From Bremia lactucae (taxonomy: Eukaryota > Oomycota > Peronosporomycetes > Peronosporales > Peronosporaceae), in the NCBI RefSeq assembly GCF_004359215.1, contig NC_090615.1:1158467-1184817 (forward strand): a stretch of DNA of 26,351 bases. Direction: 5' to 3'. The stretch's first letter is position 1; each line of letters starts with the position of its first letter. Under the pieces are notes generated by a model. It did no database searches, was not told the DNA's origin, and saw only the letters and a list, made by a program, of their open reading frames with translations. A program made the translations under genes and the position numbers. Shown piece after piece: positions 18,189 through 25,980 of this stretch.

Positions 18189-18690
18189 ATGTTACGGGGC
18201 ACCTTTCACTCGTACTAGTAAACCTTACACTGGTTACAGTGTAGGTAAGGTGCCTCGAACTTCACATACACAAAGGTGCAGAGGAAGGTTTCTTATGAAG
18301 TTAAAGGTCTTTAGCCTGAAGGTCAAGAGTAAGGCTTTAGAATAGAGAAAAAAAGTTAAACCATTTTAATATATGTAGTTTCCTACGTAACGATCTTCTA
18401 TCTACTACTGAACTTATAATATTAAAAAATAACAAGTATGGCGCCTTCTTGCGCCCAGCACAATTGTGTCTTATAACGATTGGCGGGGTTGATTTATACT
18501 TAATCAACCGATCAATAGAGCTAATTTCTTATTGCATCAATATAACTAAACTGGGTCTAGTGAAACAATTTAAATCAAATTAGTAAAGATGATAATCTTG
18601 TACTTCCTTAGAAATTTTCTCTCATAAGAAAAAATGTTTACTATTCCTCGTATAGGAAATACTTCTTATGCAACGGGTCACTCCGTTACA
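18189..18690. repeat. LTR (orientation ambiguous) between element D and the plus-strand gag
   Basis: It starts TGTTACGGGGCACC and ends GTCACTCCGTTACA, about 502 bp, with the CGTTACA-type ends shared by the other LTRs here. A plus-strand gag starts 380 bp to the right and a minus-strand gag starts about 345 bp to the left, so it could serve either. No TGG primer-binding site is visible on either side. A perfect 16-bp palindrome AGTCACTATAGTGACT follows at 18709-18724. Confidence 0.6.
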
Positions 18691-19073
18691 TTACCCTCCA
18701 TTATCACTAGTCACTATAGTGACTGATGTAGGGTGACAGGACATACTATAATGACTTTCCCTGAAATTTTCATTATTGGTTTTGATCAAAATACCGCTTT
18801 CATTTGCAATACCATGACCAGCGTCCTGCTGTCTAAATGAACCAACACCCTTTATGGTATCTAGGTGAGCGAGTATTTTGGCTTTTAACTTTGCGTTGAT
18901 TTGAACAAAATCAACATGGCGACAAAATAAGTTTGTGCGCGTGGCCCATGAGGCCGCAAAGCTGGTAGCTGCACGGATCAGTGCAGCTGTTGGTAATGTA
19001 AATTTTTAGTAGACGTAACTGCGTCTTCTGTGGGGAATACGTCACCTTCTACTTCCATTAAGGTGACTGGAAC
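18691..19073 (+). other. Leader between LTR and gag, no gene seen
   Basis: A 383-bp stretch without a credible frame. It begins with a small inverted pair (TACCCT near 18693 and AGGGTG near 18731) around the 18709-18724 palindrome, and is consistent with the 5' leader of the plus-strand element. Confidence 0.45.
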
Positions 19074-20732
19074 ATGTCATCTATTGATGACGTAGCATGT
19101 GACGGTGACAAGTCACCTGCTACACCAACTGTAGGTGACTGGTCCAAGTCACCAGCATCGCACGACTCAGTGGCTACTGTGGAGGCCGCCATATCAGCCA
19201 GGGCAGGTCCGTCAAGCATTTGGGTTCTTACGTGACAATCAGAGAGGTGATAACGAGGTAATAACGAGGTTGTTCGACTTGTCGCACCTCTTTGGTAGGG
19301 AGCCATCATCTCCGAGGGCGATGACCACTCTCGTGACGTTAGTATGCGTCACCTGGAACTAAGTGGATGCGAAGGAAAGAGTGCTAATGGTGGTGCTAGT
19401 TTTCCTGGAACTAAGTTGTTGTGAAGGAAAGAGTGCTGGTGGTGGTGCTAGTCTGCATCACCAGGAAAGGAGTTTTTAGGGATCGCTCCAAGGGCCAAGT
19501 AAACAGTAACGTGAACATGAGCCAACATGAGAGGGACCGCAATACGTTGCGGTTCGCTCCTGGAAATAGGCCTTGGTTACCTGTAAGAGAAACCTCATTC
19601 GATGGTCTGGTATGACCAACGATCGTTATCACATTCCGTTGTTTGACTCATCCAGGCTTCACAACCCTGGTAAGGATGAGACGGAATTCTTCATCGATGC
19701 CTTTTACCGGCATCGGTGGTACTCCTTTAAACGGTCAAAGGATGTCGAACATTTGGTCCAAGCTTGGACAGCTGTGTGTAGAATATGCAAAAGAAAAGCA
19801 TAGGTTGTGAGATCTGGCTTGAAAAGCTTAAGCTTTCCGTAAAAGGTTTGGAAATCGGCCGTAGTCGGTGCACGCTAAAAGTTGCACCGTTTGTCTAGAG
19901 AGGCAGGGATACCCTTGGGGGGGGGCTCCCCCCCAAGGGTGCAGGTCATACCCCTAAGGATGCATATTCCTTTTTGAAGATCCTCATTGGACGACGCTCA
20001 TCTCTTACGAGATGCGTCAAGGGATTGAGAACCTTCATTTCTTAACGAGCGCGGGAAGCGCTCGTTCTCTGATGGACCCTCTGTCGACGAGGATGGGTCT
20101 CGTCGTACTGCAAGACGAGACCCGAAACGTCCAAAATTAGTTGAAGACGAGTTCCTTAATTATCGTGCGAGAGTGGATACCCTTACCAACGAACGAAATA
20201 ACTCGTTCGAGCCTCGTTTACCTCACGGTGGTTTGAGAAGCTTTCAACAAGAAAACGCTTCTTACCACTAAAACCCGTCAACGGATGTGATGGTGAAGAA
20301 AATTTGAACTATCCTCGTTTGACGAACCCTAATCAAATCGTGAATCATCGTGATTTGGATCACACCCTTCATTATTTGAGGAATGATATTAATCACGAGC
20401 GATTTCGTCGCCGCAAATTAGCGGAGACGGTTGATATGGTTTCACGAGACCAGTTGAGAAATTGGGCACAGGTTGCGGCTGATCAACTGGCGATCGAAAG
20501 GACAAATCAGTCCCTTCAAAACGAGCTGGTGACATCTCGTCGGAAGATCATTTCCTTGGAGGAAAGGGTGGATCATCTGGTTCAAAAGAAGCAGACTTTG
20601 TTCCGGGACAATGAGCCTTTGGCTCGCGAGCATCAAACTTTGGTGGATGCCCTGAACCGTTCTGGTGTAATCCGAAATCGGAAGAAGCCTCGTACTGATG
20701 GTACAGGCGGAGACGCCCAACATAAAATGTAG
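19074..20732 (+). pseudogene. gag: Gag pseudogene of plus-strand Ty3/gypsy-like element
   Basis: A degraded Gag-like reading spread over three frames. It opens at ATG 19074 (MSSIDDVACDGDKSP..., 53 codons to a stop at 19233) and continues in another frame with RGDNEVITRLFDLSHLFGRE to 19362. Near 19540-19800 it has FAPGNRPWLP and a piece ending TEFFIDAFYRHRWYSFKRSKDVEHLVQAW. After a very GC-rich hairpin at 19911-19940, an uninterrupted frame at 20202-20732 encodes a strongly heptad-like coiled coil (about residues 25-135 of that piece: RRKLAETVDMVSRDQLRNW and onward) with a basic tail. I assign it to a retroelement Gag from its position after an LTR and before RT; no zinc knuckle is visible. 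Its last 40 or so bases are also read as integrase on the other strand. Confidence 0.55.
19911..19940. repeat. 13-bp perfect G/C hairpin with a 9-G run
   Basis: ACCCTTGGGGGGG at 19911-19923 is the exact inverse of 19928-19940, with a 4-nt loop (GGCT). It lies in the middle of the gag pseudogene, where the reading frame changes. Homopolymers this long are also prone to length errors in sequencing. Confidence 0.8.
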
Positions 20733-21255
20733 GATGCGTACGCATACTACGAGACAGCTTGATCGTGTACGCATTGCCTTGCGATGTGGAACACGAAACG
20801 GGCCGATATATCTGGGCAGTAATTATCACTACCCACATTCGTCACTACATGTTTTGGTAGGTTTACCGTAGACAGTCGGAATAGATCGTTCACGGTAAAT
20901 GAAAGAGTGTTTGCTCTTGCATTTTTATTACGGTTCCGTTTCTGTCGGCCCATCGCATCATTGATGGAATCCTCTACGAAACGTATCACTGCTTCTCTAG
21001 CCGACAGGAAATGATCACTGCTTCTCTAGCTGACTCGGTTTTATTTTAGTTTTCAGTGCGACCGGCTCGCAGTGCGGACATTACAATCTCTTCATTATTA
21101 AGAGTATTATCGTTCATATTAGTAATGCTAATTTTGATGCTGAGTCTTTCAGCATCGTCATCAAAGTCACTAATAGCATTATTGTTATTACTGAGTTTCT
21201 CCACACCTCCTTCAATGTCAATTAAATCAACATTGGTATCCTTCGCATTCACCTT
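20690..21255 (-). pseudogene. Integrase C-terminal fragment (GPY/F-type) in inverse orientation
   Basis: On the minus strand, an acidic linker (NAKDTNVDLIDIEGG... AGRTEN, 21252-21046) is followed by REAVIRFVEDSINDAMGRQ at about 21007-20945, ANTLSFTVNDLFRLSTVNLP, a degraded GPY/F region, and MRTHPTFYVGRLR at 20774-20736. The last is a hallmark near the end of the gypsy integrase. At least one frameshift (near 20820-20780) and a 29-bp-period duplication (20985-21001 and 21014-21030) interrupt it. It sits between a plus-strand gag and a plus-strand RT, where a protease would be expected, and faces the wrong way. Confidence 0.8.
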
Positions 21256-21261
21256 AGCGCT

Positions 21262-22663
21262 TATGCGTGATCCGCAAGAGCTAAAGGTTCTTTGCTCGGG
21301 CGATCACCTCCCCTTCGATAAGAGTCACTCTCAAACAAGGTGGGTATACGTGTGTGGCGTAAGTCATTCGCGAAAACTGGTGTATTCTTTGTAAAAGCAT
21401 GCACTGAATTGTTTGAACTAATAGCGCCCCCGACATCAACTTTAAAGATAACTCAATTACCAACGCTTGACCCGAAACAGTTCTTGCGTGATCTGCGTAG
21501 TGGCAGAGTCAAGCAGGTCTGCGCATTTATCACAGATAACAACAACATGGCCGATATTCGGTCGGCAATGAGATTTACTTTGAACGAACGGTTCTCAGCA
21601 GCTCATCAATGGACGAAAGTGTCCTCGATGAGAAGACTCGGATTGAACGTCTTACGTCCCAATCCTGAAAGTCTTTGAAGACAAAACCTTTATATAAGTA
21701 TTTAATAGAATTTAAGGATGTCTTCTTTGAATAAGTCCCGTGAGAGTTGCTTAAGGATAAAGGCACTCCACACGAAATCGACGAAATCCCTGGTTCGAAA
21801 TACTGAGTCATGAAGGAATGGCTATTGCCTCCTGAACAAGTATTAGCGATCCAAAAATTCTTTGCCGATCGCTCAGCAGCAAGCCATGTGTCGGCAACAA
21901 CTCCCCCACATAGCTTTCTGACCTTCTGTGTCCGTAAATCGTCAAGAGGATGGCGGATTGTGCATGCATTCAATAAATTGGACGCTGCAAAAGTACCGGC
22001 TTAAACGCCATTACCACGAAAAGACGTTACCATTGATGATATGTCAAACAGTATTATAATTTCGTCAATGGATCTGATGGATGGATTCTATCCTTATGCG
22101 TGAATAAGATATCTCGTTCACAGCAGTAAGCAGCCCAAGCAGTATGCTATGTGAGTGGCTAGTTATGTCACAGGGACTTAGTAATGCCCCTGCGACATTT
22201 AATAGATGTGTAACCAATCTGTTGAGATCGGTGCGGGATTTCGCACCATTTTAATGACGTCTTCGTTCATAGCAGAGCCATTACGGAAAGCCGGACGTTG
22301 GAATACGTCCGAAAGATTCTTGCACCGATGCGTAAGCATAAGTTTTACGCAAGTCTCAAGAAGTGTATATTCGCCGCAAGTAAACACCACTTCTTGGGTG
22401 CATCGTGGGTACGCCATGATCCGAAAAAGATTAAGGCAATCACCGACTGGCCAATGCCAGTCGATGTAAAAGGACTTCGAAACTTCATCGGCTTAGCGGC
22501 GGAATTACAAAGGTATTCCCGCAATTATGCCGAAATGACAGTACATATATCTTCATTGTTGGAGAGAATTTTAAGGTGGCCATGGAAGGCTGATTGTCAG
22601 CTTTTCTTTGAGGGTATCTAGCAAAGCTTGAGGCAATCGCCAATCCTGGCGATTGCTAACCAA
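21262..22663 (+). pseudogene. pol: Ty3/gypsy reverse transcriptase pseudogene (plus strand)
   Basis: A pre-RT spacer (DPQELKVLCSGDHLPF near 21270-21315; FLRDLRSGRVKQVCAFITD near 21482-21540) leads into RT: MKEWLLPPEQVLAIQKFFADR at 21810 onward, WRIVHAFNKLDAAKVPA at 21951-22001, LMDGF near 22075, RCVTNLLRSVRDFAPF at about 22205-22250, then, after a frame change at the YxDD position, EYVRKILAPMRKHKFYASLKKC and AITDWPMPVDVKGLRNFIGL. It ends at QSLRQSPILAIANQ just before the gap. Stops and frameshifts are frequent and the catalytic YxDD is lost, so it is non-functional. RNase H would lie in or beyond the gap. Confidence 0.88.
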
Positions 22664-22934
22664 NNNNNNNNNNNNNNNNNNNNNNNNNNNNNNNNNNNNN
22701 NNNNNNNNNNNNNNNNNNNNNNNNNNNNNNNNNNNNNNNNNNNNNNNNNNNNNNNNNNNNNNNNNNNNNNNNNNNNNNNNNNNNNNNNNNNNNNNNNNNN
22801 NNNNNNNNNNNNNNNNNNNNNNNNNNNNNNNNNNNNNNNNNNNNNNNNNNNNNNNNNNNNNNNNNNNNNNNNNNNNNNNNNNNNNNNNNNNNNNNNNNNN
22901 NNNNNNNNNNNNNNNNNNNNNNNNNNNNNNNNNN
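22664..22934. other. Assembly gap (271 N)
   Basis: Unsequenced bases. A plus-strand RT is cut on the left side and a minus-strand protease on the right, so the true content is probably retroelement pol sequence. The real length may differ from 271. Confidence 0.99.
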
Positions 22935-23190
22935 CCTAGCACTGTGAACTTCTCTTTACAAGAGAAGTCACTAAAGCTGAAGGCGAGTTCTACCTGAACT
23001 CCCTCAGACTTAACGAGCGCGCCGTTCGCTAAACGAACGGTCGCCTCTTCTCGCTTGCCATCCTGGCAAAGCGACTCAAACATCGCCGGTCTCTTTCTTA
23101 GAGCCGCGAGTTTCACAAATTTTTTTGATGCACCCGAATCCACTAGGAGGGTCATCACCTGGTCATAGCCTCTTACATGAGCGCTATAGA

Positions 23191-23450
23191 GATTAAATTT
23201 TACGAAGTTCTCTTATTGGAACCCCGCACCCCTCATTACACTATGGGGAATTTCGGCTACAGGGCCTCCTCCCTCCCAACTATCACACACCTTCGGTGCG
23301 GGTTGGCAGGGCGGCCATCCATTGGATGGTTGCTCGTCTGCTTTTTAGCCTATCTCCGGCGATGTGTCATCGTACCGCCCTCCGCGGGTATCGATCCACG
23401 TACCTCCCGGTCCCAGTTCCAGTGCTTAACCACTCGGCCACTGAGGTCGG
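23191..23450 (-). mobile_element. tRNA-derived SINE with perfect 13-bp target-site duplication
   Basis: A 260-bp insertion bounded by direct copies of TGAGCGCTATAGA at 23178-23190 and 23451-23463. On the minus strand it begins with a tRNA-like head (23449-23376): an A box TGGCCGAGTGG (23440-23430) matching the TRGCNNAGTGG consensus, and a B box GGATCGATACC (23397-23387), one mismatch from GGTTCGANNCC. Acceptor-like ends CGACCTC and GAGGGCG pair at 6 of 7 positions. About 185 bp of tRNA-unrelated body follows, ending AATTTAATC. Such elements are transcribed by RNA polymerase III and copied in trans by a LINE. The head resembles a Ser/Leu-type tRNA D arm (GTGGCCGAGTGGTTAAG). No coding capacity. 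Confidence 0.88.
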
Positions 23451-23532
23451 TGAGCGCTATAGACCAGCAGGGTTGTGGTGCTACCCATTTATTCCACAAC
23501 TCTGAACTTAGGGGTAGCTTCAAAGTCCGCGT

Positions 23533-23556
23533 CAGTAGGGCATCTCGCCCCTACTG
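23533..23556 (-). promoter_or_regulatory. Stem-loop at gag/protease junction of element E
   Basis: Minus strand: CAGTAGGG (23556-23549) pairs with CCCTACTG (23540-23533) around an 8-nt loop, and the gag TAG (23553-23551) lies in the 5' arm. This repeats the design of copies A and B in a different family. No canonical slippery heptamer is visible upstream (the gag frame there reads CGA GAA ATG-like codons without an X_XXY_YYZ match), so the recoding site here is lost or different. Confidence 0.45.
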
Positions 23557-24678
23557 CGCTCCTGCATTTCTCGAGCCCTCAGTGGTCGATGCAGAGCTCA
23601 TGCGTCTCGCACGCTGGTTCTTGCCATCGCCCTTTGGGTAGGGAGTCCTCTTGCTGGGCGTCTTCGCCCCAGCAGGGATCCTGGCATAGCAGCGAGCCAT
23701 CATATGGCCGCGCTTGCCGCATTCAAAACAGACCACGTCTGCATTGCCCAACTCCATGGGAGTGGCATCTGACCTCTCGACCGACGGCTTAAACCAAGCT
23801 GTCGCCGAGGCACTGTTGTAGGATTGTTCCTCAACCAAGGCATTTTAAATTTCCTCTACCATCGTCGACGGCACCTTTCTGAAAAGGGCCTGCCGCGATG
23901 GGCCATGTCGAAGTCCGTTCATAAACGTGGACACCTTAATGTGCTCCGGAATCGGACCTCGGGTAATGGACACCGACAGCGAGCGCATCTCTTGCACATA
24001 CTCTTGCAGAGATCGCTTCGCATGTTGCGCTCCAAAGAAGCGCGTCTGAAGCAATACTTCGTTGTTCGGCGGCTGGTATATGGCGCGATTCTTTTCCTAA
24101 TAGATCGCCCATGTAGGGAACGCCTTTCTGTCCGCCATAAGCGCCGAGTAAGCCTACTCTCAGGCCTAACCGCGCAGATGCGACATGGCGCACGACACCA
24201 TCCGGCTGTCGTCCTCGATGAGCTGGGCAACACCGCATTGCTCCACGGCTAAAAGCCAGTGGACAATCGTGTGCGCCGCAGTTCCATCGAACTTGGGCGG
24301 GTCCATCCGAATAGGCCTCGGCTGATGCGGCCGGGCAGAGAGCATCTCAAAAGTCCTGTTGAGAGCCTCGCTCCAAGCCTGCTCATGCCTCAGCTCATCC
24401 TGAATCTGAGTGACGGACTCCGCCGCAGCATGGCTCTGTGCCTCGGACGCGGCCCTCCGCTGTCCGAGCACGAATGCCTCAAACTGCTCCAACTGCGCAA
24501 CATGTTGCTCAGGAGGACTGCACAGGAGCCTGGCCAGGGCTTGTTCACCAAGTCCCTGCGCCATAAGCCCTGCCACCTCCCGATGATGTTCGGAGAGGTG
24601 GGGGAAATCAGCCCAATCAATATTAAGGCTCATCTTCACGTACACACGCAGAGATGCGGGTCGTGGGAAGGATTTCAA
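23551..24678 (-). pseudogene. gag: Gag pseudogene of element E
   Basis: A single reading frame from about 24678 to the TAG at 23551. An N-terminal glutamine/alanine-rich region leads to RPIRMDPPKFDGTAAHTIVHWL (near 24310-24245), the usual start of a gypsy Gag capsid domain. It continues through SHLRG, then a cluster of stops (24168-24150 and near 24102) in the expected G-R-A-R-E-W stretch, then RSLQEYVQEMRSLSVSI, another stop at 23847-23845, and the zinc knuckle CFECGKRGHMMARC at about 23733-23692 in a basic tail. The frame itself is not shifted: only nonsense changes break it. Several fit single transitions (for example TGG to TAG). Confidence 0.85.
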
Positions 24679-24687
24679 GTGCTACCA
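24670..24687 (-). other. Putative primer-binding site of element E
   Basis: TGGTAGCACTTGAAATCC, two nucleotides after the LTR end. The first 11 bases are the same as in copies A and B, which suggests the same tRNA primer type. Confidence 0.5.
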
Positions 24688-24689
24688 AG

Positions 24690-25221
24690 TGTAGGCGGGC
24701 ACGTCGCAATGCGGCCACGCTCTACTTAGCACACACCCTAGCACAGCGAGGAAGCGGTTAAACCTGCTTCTCTTGCGTGCAGTGAGGTAGTTGCGGTGGG
24801 CGCGCAAGCGACCTCACCCAACACACTAAGAACTCTGGTAAAGTGACGTCACGGGAGCGGTAATCCGTCTCCTCGTGCGCACTAACCAAGTAGGAAGTAA
24901 ATATCAGACTGATTTATATTTAATAGAATTAAACACAAATACCTATTTTTACCAATTAAAATGTAAAATCTATAGATAACACTTAATATGTATTGCGAGC
25001 GTATCTTTCTAGATACCTCGCGTAACGGATGACGCTAGCCGTCATCCCTTCTAATCTGAATGTACCCATGTGCATCACATACACAAGGGTTGGTCACAAA
25101 TGTACACCACACCCGAGTGCTGGGTCTAATTACTATAATTTAGTATTTGATCATCCCCTTAAGTACACCAAGTGTACTTAAGGGGGACTTTGCAACATTA
25201 GGGCAACTTTAGCCCGTTACA
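24690..25221 (-). repeat. 5' LTR of element E (532 bp)
   Basis: Minus strand: starts TGTAACGGGCTAAAG at 25221 and ends GTGCCCGCCTACA at 24690, giving TG...CA ends. Near its start it contains a perfect hairpin, CCCCTTAAGTACAC (25155-25168) against its inverse at 25172-25185 with a 3-nt loop. Only this LTR is in the window, so no target-site duplication can be checked. Confidence 0.75.
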
Positions 25222-25927
25222 TGATTAGTCGCAGGATCATATATTAAATAGGTAGAAAAACCCTGCAAATTAAACATTGTTTCTCAAAATTACCCAATCT
25301 AACTGCAACGGGGTAGTCGTTTACATAATCATATTAATTGTAAGAAGAATAATAAATGATGAAAAGACAATTACCTTGACAGATAATACTGTCAATATTA
25401 CCACACTGGCAATGTTGACAAATGTTCTGTTCATTGCTTTATATAAATTAGTATACGAACCCCGCCAATCTGCATGAATGAGCGGTGCAAAAAATCGATA
25501 AACATAGTGTTAAACTATGTATAAAAGTCAGTTTATAAGATAAATACGTAGTAATCTTTATATATATTGAGAGAAATTACACAGAATAGAACACTTTCAA
25601 TCAAAAAATCGCAGAATAGGACACATTCTGAATTCGCAGAATAGGACACTTATTAGTCCTTTTAATCTGAGCCTCGCGAGCGACGCAAGGAAGTTTCCTA
25701 AAGCCCCCCTCGCAATCTCGAAAGATCATCCCCGAGACATCTTCCCTCGAGATCACTCTTCCCACAATATGCGGTCATCCTTCCAACTCCGGATCGTTCT
25801 ATCGGTAGCTGCACCTGTGTAAAGTAGCAGAATTCCTTATGCCTTGCCGCCACGCCTGTGCGTTTGCATTGAAGATAAGGTGGCCCAATCACACGAGCAA
25901 ATAAATTTTACACCGTATTGTGCCTAA
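25222..25927. other. Spacer with a three-copy AGAATAGGACAC repeat, no gene seen
   Basis: About 700 bp without a credible coding frame; the first half is AT-rich. At 25581-25594, 25611-25624 and 25636-25649 it has three copies of a 14-mer (GCAGAATAGGACAC, the first with two changes) at 30- and 25-bp spacing. Their role is unknown; they may belong to the end of an unrecognised mobile element. Confidence 0.5.
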
Positions 25928-25980
25928 TCTTTCCACATGTCTTGCAATAAATGGGAAAGGTTGCAAGACATCTGGAAAGA
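25928..25980. repeat. 20-bp inverted repeat at the start of the integrase fragment
   Basis: Arms at 25928-25947 and 25961-25980 match at 19 of 20 positions when inverted (core ATGTCTTGCAA and TTGCAAGACAT), with a 13-nt loop containing TAA ATG. Gypsy-like coding similarity begins right after it. Confidence 0.8.

Larger units (their letters stand above)
22935..23556 (-). pseudogene. Retropepsin of element E, split by a SINE and cut by the gap
   Basis: The -1 frame relative to gag starts in the junction stem and reads GARCPTDADF-type sequence, is broken by TAA at 23491-23489, then by the SINE (23191-23450). After it, LLVDSGASKKFVKLAALRKR contains the D-S-G-A active-site block (about 23147-23135). 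It continues through EEATVRLANGALVKSEGVQV to KFTVLG at the gap. Reading across the site without the SINE and one target-duplication copy keeps the frame, so the SINE arrived after the element. The C-terminal half is in the gap. Confidence 0.8.
22935..25221 (-). mobile_element. Ty3/gypsy element E, 5' half, interrupted by a SINE
   Basis: Minus strand: LTR (25221-24690), 2-nt gap, PBS (24687-24670), gag (24678-23551), protease in the -1 frame (23556-23464 and 23177-22935), then the gap. Gag and protease differ clearly from the A/B family, so this is a separate family with the same architecture. A tRNA-derived SINE splits the protease at 23178-23463. Confidence 0.85.

Noticed and set aside
18709..18724. 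16-bp perfect palindrome as a regulatory operator
   Set aside because: It is an isolated palindrome next to an LTR in decayed sequence, with no second copy to support a role.
19058..19309. Minus-strand 83-codon gene
   Set aside because: It is antisense to the start of the plus-strand gag pseudogene.
21056..21394. Plus-strand hydrophobic protein
   Set aside because: The first two thirds are antisense to the acidic integrase linker (NAKDTNVDLIDIEGG), whose complement is naturally leucine/serine-rich.
22571..23158. Single long minus-strand or plus-strand protein across the N gap
   Set aside because: The continuous frame is produced only by unknown bases; just the part at 22935-23158 is real coding similarity.
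23376..23449. Functional tRNA gene
   Set aside because: A and B boxes are present, but the T and anticodon arms pair poorly and the segment is the head of a 260-bp insertion with target-site duplications, so it is a SINE.
25581..25649. CRISPR-like array
   Set aside because: Only three short repeats with unequal short spacers in eukaryotic-type DNA, and no cas genes.
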